From NCBI RefSeq assembly GCF_029892155.1, contig NZ_JARZAG010000032.1, forward strand, positions 1 through 64,000: a stretch of 64,000 nucleotides of DNA, written 5' to 3'. The position numbers and the translations under genes were made by a program. Under the pieces are notes generated by a model. The model ran no database searches. It was not told the DNA's origin and was given only the letters and a program-made list of their open reading frames with translations. The DNA comes from Kitasatospora sp. GAS204B (GTDB lineage: Bacteria; Actinomycetota; Actinomycetes; Streptomycetales; Streptomycetaceae). Each line of letters opens with the position of its first letter. Position 1 is the stretch's first letter. This document shows, in pieces, positions 7,278 to 15,901 of the stretch.

Positions 7278-8081
7278 TCAGCTGGTGTAGAAGTCGGCCG
7301 AGGCCGGCTGCACCGGCCAACGGGCCGCTCCCTTCCGCGTCATCGGGTAGCGCACGGAGAACAGCTCCGCCGACATCCGGATGTCGTTGACCTCGACCAC
7401 CAGCGGCCGGCCGTCGACCTTCACGGTGGACGTGCGGATCACGCGCAGCAGTGGAACGCCGGGCGGGAGCAGCAGCGCTGCGGCCTCGTCCGGGCTCGGA
7501 TTGATGGCGGTGATCTCCTCTTCCCAGAGGATCGGCTGCTCGAAGTGCTCTTCGATGCGGTCGTAGATCCCGCCGAGCCCGGAGCTTCCGGCGATCACGG
7601 GCACGGCCGCAACCGCTTCCGGGTGCAGCCAGCTGTCCGTGAGCTGCCGGTGGGCGGGCACCTCCGGGTCTCCGTTGGCGCGCTTACGTGCCACGACGGG
7701 GGTTCCGGGCTCGATTCCGAGGTAGCCCGCGATGTCGGCCGGGATCGGCTCGGTGGTCACCTCGGTCTGGGTGCCTTCGATGAGACGCCAGTGTTGGACG
7801 TTGGCGCCGCTGTAGTAGCCGAGGTTGTCGCGCTCCATGCCGCGCGAGCGGACCATGCGGGCGGCGGGGCGCTCGCGGACGACGGTGCCGGCGCGGCCGC
7901 CCTTGTACTCGACCAGGCCCTCGTTCTTGAGCAGGTTGAGCGCTGTGCGGGCGGTCTGCCGGTTCACCTCGTACTCGTCGGCGAGGGCGTCCATGGTGGG
8001 CAGCCGGTCGCCGGGCTGGAGTTCGCCGCTTTGGATGCGGTCGCGCAGGACGGCCGCGATCTCCTCTGCAGTTCGTGCCAC
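7278..8081 (-). CDS. KorSA-like GntR-family repressor (GntR HTH + UTRA domain)
   Basis: 267 residues from GTG 8081, which has GAGGAGGT 5 nt upstream; longer readings start inside the upstream operator. The N-terminus is a GntR winged helix (EIAAVLRDRIQSGELQPGDRLPTMDALADEY). After residue 80 a UTRA-type ligand-binding domain follows, ending in the usual RVIRTSTVKVDGRPL segment. In pSAM2 a GntR protein of this kind (KorSA) represses transfer and replication activation. Two GTGCTAGCAC palindromes lie just upstream, between this gene and the divergent transfer operon, so it probably controls both. Confidence 0.85.
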   Translation of the reverse strand: MARTAEEIAAVLRDRIQSGELQPGDRLPTMDALADEYEVNRQTARTALNLLKNEGLVEYKGGRAGTVVRERPAARMVRSRGMERDNLGYYSGANVQHWRLIEGTQTEVTTEPIPADIAGYLGIEPGTPVVARKRANGDPEVPAHRQLTDSWLHPEAVAAVPVIAGSSGLGGIYDRIEEHFEQPILWEEEITAINPSPDEAAALLLPPGVPLLRVIRTSTVKVDGRPLVVEVNDIRMSAELFSVRYPMTRKGAARWPVQPASADFYTS

Positions 8082-8128
8082 GTGGCACCTCCTCTTGGGT
8101 CTCCCCGGATGGGGTGTCTCAAGAGTAT

Positions 8129-8200
8129 GTGCTAGCACGTTGCTCTTGACGTAGGCGGCCGTACTGAGTCACCATCAGATTACCGAAAGGTGCTAGCACC
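8129..8200. promoter_or_regulatory. Paired GntR operators in the repressor/transfer intergenic region
   Basis: The palindrome GTGCTAGCAC occurs at 8129-8138 and again, extended to GGTGCTAGCACC, at 8189-8200. The copies are 60 bp apart, centre to centre about six helical turns. A TTGACG hexamer at 8146-8151 could be a rightward -35 between them. Confidence 0.8.
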
Positions 8201-8318
8201 TAACTCGGAGTTCCTGCCACCCATGCGCCCGAAAACGGGCGCGGCCCCGACTATCTGCGTCTCGTCCACGCAAGCCGGGGCCACTGCGAATCCCACCAAC
8301 CATGAGGAGCGATCCGCT

Positions 8319-8618
8319 GTGTCCAGCTTGCCCGAAACCAGCAAGCGGGGTGAGCCCAACCGGCGCCCCTGCGCCGACTACCCCCTCGACCAGTTCTTCC
8401 CGACCACCGAGTCCAAGGGCGGCTCCCCCAGCGCCGGCGAGAAGCTCGCCCTGCGGATCTGCGCCACCTGCCCCCTCGCCGTTCGCGGCGTCTGCCTCGA
8501 GGAGGCGCTGCGCTTCCCGGCCTACGACCAGCACGGCGTTGCCGGCGGCACCACCGCCAGCCAGCGCCGCTCGATCATCCGGGGCCGGCGCGCCGCGCAG
8601 CTCGCCGAGGTGGCGTGA
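8319..8618 (+). CDS. WhiB-like regulator
   Basis: 99 residues from GTG 8319 (GAGGAG 9 nt upstream). Four cysteines in WhiB order: one in RRPCADYP, the pair CATC, and one in GVCLEEAL. These ligate a 4Fe-4S cluster in the family. A GVAGGTT turn follows, then a basic C-terminus for DNA or sigma-factor contact. WhiB-like genes are common on actinomycete plasmids and AICEs. First gene of the rightward transfer operon behind the GntR operators. Confidence 0.85.
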   Translation: MSSLPETSKRGEPNRRPCADYPLDQFFPTTESKGGSPSAGEKLALRICATCPLAVRGVCLEEALRFPAYDQHGVAGGTTASQRRSIIRGRRAAQLAEVA

Positions 8619-8851
8619 TGGACACCACCGCCGCCCTCGACGCCGCCAAGGCCCGCCTGGCGATCGGCTGGCCGCTGCTGATCCTCGCGATCGCCCTCTA
8701 CAGCCCGCTGCACGGCGCCGCCCAGCTCGTCGTGCTCGCCGCCGGTCTGTTCTTCCTCTCCCGGCAGCCCGCCGGCGCCAGCATCCCGCGAACCCAGCCC
8801 AGTAAGCCCGCCGCCCGCGGCCGAGATGAGAAAGGGAAGTGGACCAAGTGA
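8618..8851 (+). CDS. Small two-helix membrane protein
   Basis: 77 residues; start ATG 8618 overlaps the WhiB stop (GTG 8615 is possible). Hydrophobic segments at about 14-30 and 35-48, then a Pro/Lys-rich basic tail. The place between whiB and the Spd-like gene suggests a transfer or spread function. Confidence 0.65.
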   Translation: MDTTAALDAAKARLAIGWPLLILAIALYSPLHGAAQLVVLAAGLFFLSRQPAGASIPRTQPSKPAARGRDEKGKWTK

Positions 8852-10116
8852 CCAGTACCGGTTTCTATGCGGAGCGCAGGAAGGACAAGTCCGCCGAGCG
8901 GCTGGCCGACCGCGAGGACGCGGCCGCCCGCCGGGCAGAGGACCGCAAGGACGCCGACGCCGAGCGCCGCCGGCAGGCCGCCGACCGGCGGGAGCGCGAG
9001 GAGCGCCGGGCGAAGGCCCGCCGGGCCCGCGCCGCGAAGGTCGCCAAGGCCACCGGCTGGGTGCAGGCTGACCCCGCCAGGGCGTTCGTGCGGCTGGTGC
9101 AGGCCTGCTCGATCGTCCCCGCGGTTGTCTCCCAGGTCGGTGCGCTGACCGGCGCCGGGGTCGAGGTGATCCTGGCCGGGCTGCTCGCCGCGATGCTGGA
9201 GGGCGCCGCCTGGGCCCTGAACGCGATGGGCAGCCGGGCGGAGGGCGAGCGCTCGACCCGCACCTACCGGATCGGGGCCTGGACGGCCGCGCTGGTGGCT
9301 GCGGTCATCAACTTCTCGCACGGCCGCCAGGAGTACGCCGCCCACACCTGGGTCGCGGTGGTCCTGGGCCTGTCCTCGCTCGTCGCGGTCTGGCTGACGG
9401 ACCTGCAGACGCACAGCGGCAAGGGCCCGACGAGGGCCGAGAAGAAGCTGGCCGCCGAACGGGCCGCGCACACCAAGGCCCGCACACAGCACCACCCCGA
9501 GGTGCTGCAGGTTGCGCAGCGGCTGATCTCCGCGACCCCGCACGGTGCCCTCGACGCGGACGACGCGTGGCGGGTCGCGTGGAGCTTCGTTCACGGCAGC
9601 GAGGTGTCCGGGGTGACGGCCGATCTGATCGCCGGTCAGCTCAAGGCCAAGGCTCGGGTCGAGGAGGTCTCCGCGCCTCGCACGGTGCCGGCTGGATGGG
9701 ACCCGGACATGCCTCCGGACCCGTTCCTGACCGACCTGGACTCGGTGTACCGGGGCACGTTCCCGGGGGCGCTGGAGGAGGCTTCCCGCCGATCTTCCGA
9801 CAGCCCGCTTGCCCTTGACGGTAAAGGGCTCCAGGGGTCCCGCACGGCCCCCGAGGCGGGGTCTGGCGCGGCGCAGAAGCAGGGGCCTGGGAACGGTCGT
9901 CAGGTGGCCGACGAGAGGCCGCTGGAGCCGGATCACCTGGCCCAGGTGAGGGCACTTGCCGATCTTCTCGCGGACAGCAAGCAGAGCCTGTCGGTGAAGA
10001 AAGTGCGCGACCTGATCGGCTGCCGCACGGACTACGCGATCCGGCTGCGGAATGCGGTCGAGGCCGAGCGGTCCGGCCGGGACGACGACGGCGGCGAACT
10101 GGCCGGCGCCCGGTGA
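8848..10116 (+). CDS. Spd-like transfer-associated membrane protein
   Basis: 422 residues from GTG 8848, which overlaps the previous stop as GTGA. The N-terminus is a long charged helix (Arg, Glu, Ala, Asp; about 12-65), then four hydrophobic segments between about 80 and 185 (including SIVPAVVSQVGAL and AALVAAVINFSHG) in a DUF2637-like arrangement. A cytosolic C-terminal part ends in a helix-turn-helix-like segment near residues 375-405. Spread (Spd) proteins help plasmid DNA move between hyphal compartments after conjugation; the role is inferred from topology and context. Confidence 0.65.
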   Translation: MTSTGFYAERRKDKSAERLADREDAAARRAEDRKDADAERRRQAADRREREERRAKARRARAAKVAKATGWVQADPARAFVRLVQACSIVPAVVSQVGALTGAGVEVILAGLLAAMLEGAAWALNAMGSRAEGERSTRTYRIGAWTAALVAAVINFSHGRQEYAAHTWVAVVLGLSSLVAVWLTDLQTHSGKGPTRAEKKLAAERAAHTKARTQHHPEVLQVAQRLISATPHGALDADDAWRVAWSFVHGSEVSGVTADLIAGQLKAKARVEEVSAPRTVPAGWDPDMPPDPFLTDLDSVYRGTFPGALEEASRRSSDSPLALDGKGLQGSRTAPEAGSGAAQKQGPGNGRQVADERPLEPDHLAQVRALADLLADSKQSLSVKKVRDLIGCRTDYAIRLRNAVEAERSGRDDDGGELAGAR

Positions 10117-10490
10117 GCCGCCCGCGCTTCTGGGACCCGGATGGTGTCCGGCACGGCGGCACCCCGACCTTCCCCTGGCGGATGGTCCCCGAGGGCTTCG
10201 CGACCCGCCGTCAGCTGCGCGCCCAGGGGCTTCGGCCCGGCGGGCAGGAGATCGCGGCTCAAATCCTGTGGAGCTCCCGCAAGTCCCGCCAACCGCGGGC
10301 CGCCTACCTGTACCGGGTCGAGCTGGCGAAGCCGGTGCGGCCGATGACCAAGTGCAAGGCCGAGGCGCTCGCCAAGGCCAACCAGGCCAAGCGGATCTGC
10401 CCGGAGTGCGGGCGGGACGCGGGCCACGTGATCCCCAAGCAGTTCGGCGCCTGCGGTCACTGCACCGCCGGCTACACCCGGGCGGCTTGA
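10113..10490 (+). CDS. RRQRL-motif zinc-binding protein
   Basis: 125 residues from GTG 10113 (GTGA overlap). Residues about 31-45 (TRRQLRAQGLRPGGQ) match the RRQRL motif of a protein found next to transfer genes on many AICEs. A CPECG / CGHC zinc ribbon occupies the C-terminus. Function unknown; probably nucleic-acid binding. Confidence 0.75.
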   Translation: MSRPRFWDPDGVRHGGTPTFPWRMVPEGFATRRQLRAQGLRPGGQEIAAQILWSSRKSRQPRAAYLYRVELAKPVRPMTKCKAEALAKANQAKRICPECGRDAGHVIPKQFGACGHCTAGYTRAA

Positions 10491-10511
10491 GCCCGCCGAC
10501 GGAGGCCAGCC

Positions 10512-10664
10512 ATGTCCAACCGCCCCGAGCACCCCCAACCCCGCTGCGGCATCTGCAGTGACTGGGGGACCGTCCTGCCACGCAACGGCGGCAAGCCGAT
10601 CCCGTGCACCGAGCCCGGCTGCCGCGCCGGCCGCGAGGCCGCCGCCAAGGCCCAGGGCCGCTGA
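10512..10664 (+). CDS. 50-residue zinc-finger protein
   Basis: ATG 10512 has GGAGG 6 nt upstream. The protein contains CGIC and CTEPGC motifs around a GGKPIPC segment, a single small zinc finger common beside AICE transfer genes. It is intact though short. Confidence 0.7.
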   Translation: MSNRPEHPQPRCGICSDWGTVLPRNGGKPIPCTEPGCRAGREAAAKAQGR

Positions 10665-10713
10665 ACCGCCCCCTTCCCGCCCTGCTCGACCCGATCTCTG
10701 AGGAGAGACCGCC

Positions 10714-11169
10714 ATGACCGCGTTCGCCATCGTCTTCGCCGCCCACGCCACCGTCCCTGTCACCTGGACCACCGAGGCCGGCACCACCGCCACCGCCCAC
10801 ATGCCGACCAACCTGCACGCCACGTACGCCAGCAGCGAGCACACCACCACGGTCACCCAGCTCGCCGACTCCCCGACCTCCGCCGTGCCGGCCACCGCGA
10901 CCCAGGCCTCGACCGGCGGCGTCATCGGCCTCGGCGGCGCCACCCTCCTCGGCGTGATCCTCGTGGTCTGGGCCATCGCGAAGTGGCGGCACGGCTGGTC
11001 CAAGGACGCCAAGTCGGCGTTCCTGATGGGCGCCGCGGCCGCCGTCCTGGTCGGCAGCTGGGGGCTGTTCGGCACCCTCACCAACACGGTGAAAACCACT
11101 GGCGACAGCGTTGGAAACAGCGTCGGCAACACCTTCTCGCAGCAGCAGAGCGGTTACGTCAGCCGCTGA
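10714..11169 (+). CDS. AICE membrane protein upstream of the translocase
   Basis: 151 residues with GAGGAG before the ATG. The first 60 residues are Thr/Ala-rich, followed by a membrane helix (GLGGATLLGVILVVWAIA, about 73-90), a short basic loop and a second helix (SAFLMGAAAAVLVGSWGLF). The Thr/Ser/Gln-rich tail is probably outside. Its operon position suggests a part in conjugation; no family was recognised. Confidence 0.65.
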   Translation: MTAFAIVFAAHATVPVTWTTEAGTTATAHMPTNLHATYASSEHTTTVTQLADSPTSAVPATATQASTGGVIGLGGATLLGVILVVWAIAKWRHGWSKDAKSAFLMGAAAAVLVGSWGLFGTLTNTVKTTGDSVGNSVGNTFSQQQSGYVSR

Positions 11170-11270
11170 CCGGCCTGCCGCCCGACCGTCCGCCACGGTC
11201 TCCCACACCTCCCAGCCCGTGGCGGGCGGCCGGCCGGAAAGACCGGCCAGACAACACGAGGAGAACCCCG

Positions 11271-11459
11271 ATGACCAAGAACGAAGCAGTCCTGATCGCC
11301 GCCAAGACCCAGCGCGCCAGCATGCAGACCTTCGTGGAGTACCCCTCGGACAGCCCCGAAAGTGTCGCCGCCACGGAGGCCATCGAGGCGGCCTGGCGTG
11401 AGGCGCTCGCCCTGGGCGCCACCCGCGACGAGATCCTCGCCGCCGTCCAGGGGCTGTGA
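11271..11459 (+). CDS. Small AICE protein (62 aa)
   Basis: ATG 11271 after CGAGGAG. MTKNEAVLIAAKTQRASMQ leads into an acidic/helical C-terminus (GATRDEILAAVQGL). Its stop sits in a TGACCGG context shared by several neighbouring genes. Confidence 0.6.
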   Translation: MTKNEAVLIAAKTQRASMQTFVEYPSDSPESVAATEAIEAAWREALALGATRDEILAAVQGL

Positions 11460-11560
11460 CCGGCCTTCAGGTTGACCGCGCCGCCCTGGTCTCGGCCCAA
11501 GTGCCGGGCCCCGGGCGGGCGGTGAGCCGGAAGGCCGGCCAGGACCCGAGAGGAACCCCC

Positions 11561-11770
11561 ATGGACATCACCGAGCAGATCGCCACCGTCGAGGCCCGCC
11601 TTCAGGCCGCCAGGGACAAGTTCGTCAACGACGACAACGCCACCCACGAGGAGCGGATCGCGCTCACCAATCAGATCCGCGAGGACGCCGCCGTCCTGGA
11701 GACGCTCAAGGACGCCAAGCGGCGCGAGGCCGGGGCAGCCGTCCGAGCCGCCCTGATGCGCCTGAAGTGA
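11561..11770 (+). CDS. Small coiled-coil AICE protein (69 aa)
   Basis: ATG 11561 after GAGAGGA. The product is a single charged helix (ATVEARLQAARDKFVND and QIREDAAVLETLKDAKRRE) compatible with a coiled coil. It directly precedes the translocase gene. Confidence 0.6.
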   Translation: MDITEQIATVEARLQAARDKFVNDDNATHEERIALTNQIREDAAVLETLKDAKRREAGAAVRAALMRLK

Positions 11771-11814
11771 CCGCCACACCCAGCCCTTGACCAACCGCCG
11801 GAAAGGACAAGTCC

Positions 11815-14343
11815 GTGAGCATCACCATCCACCCGCCGGCCCCGGCCGGGCCCGACGAGCCGAACCCGGTCTCGCTCCTCAAGGACACCGCCCCGCTGTA
11901 CGTGTCGGCGCCGCCCGTCGTGGCCGAGGAGTACGTCCCCGAGCCGGAGGAGGAGGCCGCCCTGTCCTGGGTGGCCGGCCTGAAGGCCCGGCTGCTGCAG
12001 CAGTTCGCCGACGGCGGCGCCGTGCGCGCCCACCTGCAGCGCGCCCAGACCAACACCAGGTCCTGGCTGATGGCCGAGCAGGTCACCGACGCCGACCTGG
12101 TCGCCGCGATCCTCGCCCAGCGCCAACACGCCCACGAGGCCCGCGAGAAGAGCCTGCGGCACGAACTGTCCCGCGTGGCCCGGCAGTTGGCCGAGCACAA
12201 GCTGGCCGAGGCCCGTCGGGACGCGGCGATGCGCTCCGCCTCCGGTCACCACACCGAAGGCCACGAGCACGGCCGCCACCGCGACTCGGCGACCGACGCC
12301 AGCCTCCGGCGCCGCCAGGAAGAACTCGAGGTGCAGCTGCAGGAGCACGGGCGGGCGGCCCACCTGCTCCAACTGGAGCCGACCGCCTCCGAGATCGGCC
12401 GGGCCCGCTGGGGCCGGCGCACCGCACGCGCCGCCGCCCTGGTCGGCTCGGTCGTCGGAGGCGGGATCTACCTGCCGCTGCAGGATCCGATCTGGCTACT
12501 CGGGGCGCTGCCCGCCGCCGCAGTCGCACTGTGGCGGGCGGGCCTGCCGGTCGACGGCGAGCAGCCGGCCGAACCCGGGCAGCCGGTGCCGGCGGCCAGT
12601 GCGGCCGAGGGGATCCCGGCTCAGCCGGGCCCGGTGGATGGGGTGGTGGCGTTCGCCGAGAGCCACGTCGACCAGCCGGTCGAGGGTCCCAGCTTCGCCG
12701 CCGCGGTGACCGCCGCGTACCTGGCCGCCGAGGAGGCGTCCAGCCCGGGCGCGGCCGCGGCCCGTCAGGTCGCCCAGGCCGCCGAGCAGGCCGCGCAAGT
12801 CCAGGGTTCCTCCGATCTGATCACCGCGCTGATCAAGGCGAAGATCATCGACAAGTCGGAGGAGCCAGAGACGTCGATCGTCGGAGTGATCCGCCCCGAC
12901 GGCCCCGGCTGGACGGCGACGGTCGAGTTGCCCGGCGGGAAGACCGCCGTGCAGGCGATCAGCAAGGCCACCGAGCTGGCGTCGGCGCTCAAGCTCAAGT
13001 CCGGGCAGATGCAGCTGTCTCAGGACCACGGCGAGGACGGTCACGAGGGCCGGTTCACGATCTGGGTGGCGAACAGCAAGAACCCGTATGCCGGCGCCCC
13101 GGTCGCGTCCGAGCTGATCGGCGCCGAAAGCTGGGACTTCTGGGCGCAGGGGGTGCCGCTTGGTACCAACGCCCGGGGGATCCGCAAGGTGCTGAACATG
13201 CTGTGGTCGAGCCTGCTGATCGGCGGGCTGATGGGCTTCGGCAAGAGCTACCTCGCCCGGCTCGTCGCGGCGGCCGCCGTCCTCGACCCATACCTGAAGA
13301 TCGTGCTGCTCTGCGGGAAGTCCGGAGCGGACTGGGCGGCGCTCAAGCTGGTAGCCCACCAGTACGTGAGCGGGAACACCACCGGCACGATCCGGGAGAT
13401 GCACGAGGTGATGGAGGACACCATCGCCGAGATGTCCGAGCACGGGCAGCGCCTGGAGAAGCTGTTCGAGACCGACCCGAAGGCCTGCCCCGAGGGGAAG
13501 ATCACGCCGGAGCTGGCCCGGACCGACGGCCTGGAGATGACGCTCCTCCTGGTCGACGAACTCCAGGAGATCCTCGACGCGGCAGCCGGCATGAAGCTGC
13601 TGTCCGCCGACGAGGCAGAGGCCGCACTGGACCCCGAGGGTGGCCGCAAGCCTGCCGGCCGCAACGGCAAGGACGTGATGGTCAGCTTGTTCGCCCGGTT
13701 CATGCGGGTGGCCCGCTACGTGGGCGGCATGGCCGTGATCGTCACCCAGCGCCCCGACGGCAACTCGGTGCCGACCGAGCTGCGCGAGGTCGCCAGCAAG
13801 CGCGGTTGCTACCGGGTCAAGGGCCAGAACTCCTCGCGGATGGTGCTCGGTGACGATGCGGTCGCAGCCGGCGCCGCCCCGCACCTGTTGCTGGATCAGC
13901 ACAAGGGTGTGGTGGTCCTGGACGAGGGCGCCGAGGAGGGGCACGACACGGTGCGTGCCGATGTCATCAACCTCGACGATTTCCGGGAGATCTGCGAGCG
14001 CGGCCGGGACCTGCGGCTGAAGGTCGGCACCCTGACCGGGCAGGCCGCGGCTCGCTGGGAGAAGGAGCGCGAGCAGGTCCAGAAGCGGCGGGTGATCGCC
14101 GACGCGGTCGCCGCGATGGACCGCAAGGGTGTCGACCGGGCCCGCCTAGTGGTGCTCGCCGAGTGGATGGCCGAGTACAGCCCCGAGCGCTGGCACGACC
14201 TCACGGAGACCACGCTCGGCGCCCGGCTGCGCGACGCGAACGCGGGCAACACCGAGCGGATCGGCTCGGTCGACGGCCTCACCAAGGCCTCCGGCTACAC
14301 CCGCGAGCGGCTGGTCGCGCTCCTCGACAGCAAGGCCGCCTGA
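11815..14343 (+). CDS. FtsK/TraB-type conjugative DNA translocase
   Basis: 842 residues from GTG 11815. The first 240 residues are charged and helical; a weak membrane pair lies at about 205-240 (LVGSVVGGGIYLPLQ, LLGALPAAAVALW). The motor domain has Walker A GLMGFGKS at 471-478 and Walker B LLLVDE at 577-582, then an ITQRPDG-like sensor region. The C-terminal 100 residues look like a winged helix, as in Streptomyces TraB, where that domain reads short clt repeats and the hexamer moves double-stranded DNA into the recipient. A repeat array starts 54 bp after the stop. Confidence 0.88.
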   Translation: MSITIHPPAPAGPDEPNPVSLLKDTAPLYVSAPPVVAEEYVPEPEEEAALSWVAGLKARLLQQFADGGAVRAHLQRAQTNTRSWLMAEQVTDADLVAAILAQRQHAHEAREKSLRHELSRVARQLAEHKLAEARRDAAMRSASGHHTEGHEHGRHRDSATDASLRRRQEELEVQLQEHGRAAHLLQLEPTASEIGRARWGRRTARAAALVGSVVGGGIYLPLQDPIWLLGALPAAAVALWRAGLPVDGEQPAEPGQPVPAASAAEGIPAQPGPVDGVVAFAESHVDQPVEGPSFAAAVTAAYLAAEEASSPGAAAARQVAQAAEQAAQVQGSSDLITALIKAKIIDKSEEPETSIVGVIRPDGPGWTATVELPGGKTAVQAISKATELASALKLKSGQMQLSQDHGEDGHEGRFTIWVANSKNPYAGAPVASELIGAESWDFWAQGVPLGTNARGIRKVLNMLWSSLLIGGLMGFGKSYLARLVAAAAVLDPYLKIVLLCGKSGADWAALKLVAHQYVSGNTTGTIREMHEVMEDTIAEMSEHGQRLEKLFETDPKACPEGKITPELARTDGLEMTLLLVDELQEILDAAAGMKLLSADEAEAALDPEGGRKPAGRNGKDVMVSLFARFMRVARYVGGMAVIVTQRPDGNSVPTELREVASKRGCYRVKGQNSSRMVLGDDAVAAGAAPHLLLDQHKGVVVLDEGAEEGHDTVRADVINLDDFREICERGRDLRLKVGTLTGQAAARWEKEREQVQKRRVIADAVAAMDRKGVDRARLVVLAEWMAEYSPERWHDLTETTLGARLRDANAGNTERIGSVDGLTKASGYTRERLVALLDSKAA

Positions 14344-14360
14344 CCGGTTCATCCCGCTTC

Positions 14361-14383
14361 ATCCGCCCGTCCACGGGGCGGAT
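14361..14383 (+). terminator. Hairpin after the translocase gene
   Basis: ATCCGCCC / GGGCGGAT arms with a 7-nt loop, 18 bp after the tra stop. There is no T run, so it may be an RNA processing or pausing signal rather than a full terminator. Confidence 0.4.
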
Positions 14384-14396
14384 GACGGCACCTCAC

Positions 14397-14526
14397 ACCC
14401 CGTCCACGCCCGCTTTGACCAGGTATGTCACCCCGTCCGGCCAGTGTCGGACCCCGTCCACGGGACAGGGTGACCGGCCCGGCGGACAGGGTGACAGATC
14501 GTCACAAACCAGGACATGGACGGGGT
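14397..14526. repeat. Mirror-symmetric array of six GGACRGGGT sites; candidate clt/oriT or ori
   Basis: Three copies on the minus strand (read as ACCCCGTCC at 14397-14405, 14430-14438, 14451-14459) face three on the plus strand (GGACAGGGT at 14463-14471 and 14484-14492, GGACGGGGT at 14518-14526). Start spacings are 33, 21, 12, 21 and 34 bp, symmetric about 14461. The array lies in the 250-bp non-coding gap right after the translocase gene. Confidence 0.75.
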
Positions 14527-14593
14527 CGGCCGGACAGGCCCACAGCCGCTGGACGACCCCGCAAACCACCACACACCAGACAGGAGCACCACC

Positions 14594-14881
14594 ATGCCCA
14601 TGCCCGCCACCCTCACCCGGCTGATCCGCCGGTTCGACCCCGACCGCCAGATGGAGCTGGCCAACGCCGCCCGCCTCGACGCCAACCTCGACCAGATGAT
14701 CGCCACCGACCCGGACGCCGCCCGGATCTTCGACCGGGGCGACTTCACCCGCTGCCTCAACGACATGGACCGGTACGCCCTGCAGTTCGGCGAGCGGCTC
14801 CAGGAGTACTGCAAGGCCAAGCTCGCCGCCGGCCGGATGGACCTGTACTACGACGGGCTGTTCGGCGGCGGAGAGGGCTGA
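14594..14881 (+). CDS. Small AICE cargo protein (95 aa)
   Basis: ATG 14594 follows CAGGAG. Helical, mixed charge (FDPDRQMELANAARLDANLDQ; YALQFGERLQEYCKAK) with one cysteine and a Gly-rich end. First gene after the repeat array, so that array may also hold its promoter. Function unknown. Confidence 0.6.
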   Translation: MPMPATLTRLIRRFDPDRQMELANAARLDANLDQMIATDPDAARIFDRGDFTRCLNDMDRYALQFGERLQEYCKAKLAAGRMDLYYDGLFGGGEG

Positions 14882-14884
14882 CCG

Positions 14885-15070
14885 ATGTTCACCGGAACCC
14901 CCGAGCAGCTCGCCGCAGCCCAGCTCCAGGCCGCGCAGCTCGCCGAGCAGATCGCCGACCTGCTGAACCAGCTCGACGCCATCCACCCCGGCAGCACGTC
15001 CGGGCAGGTCGTGTTCCTCGGCGGCGACATCCACGCCCGGGGCGGCCACTGGACCACCTACACCGACTGA
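14885..15070 (+). CDS. Small AICE cargo protein (61 aa)
   Basis: Starts 4 bp after the previous stop, with no separate ribosome site visible, so probably coupled. An Ala/Gln-rich helix (QLAAAQLQAAQLAEQIADLL) is followed by a beta-like GQVVFLGGDIHARGG end. Confidence 0.55.
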   Translation: MFTGTPEQLAAAQLQAAQLAEQIADLLNQLDAIHPGSTSGQVVFLGGDIHARGGHWTTYTD

Positions 15071-15083
15071 ACGGAATCCACCA

Positions 15084-15365
15084 ATGACCCTGATCGCCAT
15101 TCTCGACCGACACCTCGCCCAGCCCCGCACCGCACACGACGACCTGCTCATCCAGGCGCTCACCGCGCTGAAGGCCGTCGCCAGCGACCAGGACGCCCTC
15201 CTCTACGAGATCGACCGGCGGATCACCGAGGCCGACCGCGAGCAGTACGCCATGACCATGTCGTCGGAGCCGGAAACCCCCGAGCTCTGGCAGCGGGTCG
15301 AGTTGATCCGTACCTGCTTCCTCGGCCTGACCCGACTCGAACGCGAGATCAAAGCCGCGCTCTGA
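15084..15365 (+). CDS. Small AICE cargo protein (93 aa)
   Basis: MTLIAILDRHLAQPRTAHDD leads into a helical protein with Glu/Arg-rich segments (YEIDRRITEADREQYA). Weak upstream GGAA site. No domain recognised. Confidence 0.55.
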   Translation: MTLIAILDRHLAQPRTAHDDLLIQALTALKAVASDQDALLYEIDRRITEADREQYAMTMSSEPETPELWQRVELIRTCFLGLTRLEREIKAAL

Positions 15366-15397
15366 GCATTACTGACCTTCCACCACAGGAGAGCGCC

Positions 15398-15559
15398 ATG
15401 ACCGCCGCACGCACCAGCATCACCGTCGCTGAGATCGACGCCTATCAGGCCAGGATCGTCGCCGTGCTCGACGAGCTCAACGCCATCCAAAACGGTCTGC
15501 CCGTCGGCCCCGTCTGGAGCGCCCTCGGCAGCGGCCGGGAGTTGACCGTCGAGAACTGA
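15398..15559 (+). CDS. 53-residue AICE cargo protein
   Basis: ATG 15398 follows AGGAGAG. MTAARTSITVAEIDAYQARI is a helix; the end (VGPVWSALGSGRELTVEN) is probably beta. GC-rich third positions and the ribosome site support expression. It stops in the TGACCGG context. Confidence 0.55.
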   Translation: MTAARTSITVAEIDAYQARIVAVLDELNAIQNGLPVGPVWSALGSGRELTVEN

Positions 15560-15618
15560 CCGGCACCGGCTCAGCATCGCGCCAAAACCTGCACCGCTCA
15601 CCAGAAGGAGACTCACCC

Positions 15619-15810
15619 ATGACCGACCACCGCGAGTGCTGCCCCACCGTCACCGCCGCTTTGGACGCCCACGACGCCGGCGACACCCAGCTCGCCTTGC
15701 GGCTGATGGACAAGGCCCGCATCTCCGGGACGCCCTACGAGCAGTCCCTGGTGCGTGCCACCGACCAGATCGTGACCGCCCGCGCCGCGCTTGCCAACTC
15801 GCAGCACTGA
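15619..15810 (+). CDS. Small AICE cargo protein (63 aa)
   Basis: Preceded by AGAAGGAG. Cysteine pair near the start (HRECCPTV), then two Ala-rich helices (LALRLMDKAR; DQIVTARAALANS) resembling half of a TPR-like hairpin. Function unknown. Confidence 0.55.
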   Translation: MTDHRECCPTVTAALDAHDAGDTQLALRLMDKARISGTPYEQSLVRATDQIVTARAALANSQH

Positions 15811-15901
15811 CCACGCCCCGGGGTGGCCGCTCAAGCCGCCAAGCATGCCGGCCGCCCCGGGCCCCCAATCCACCGGAAACCAGCAGATCGGAAGCCCCAT
15901 C

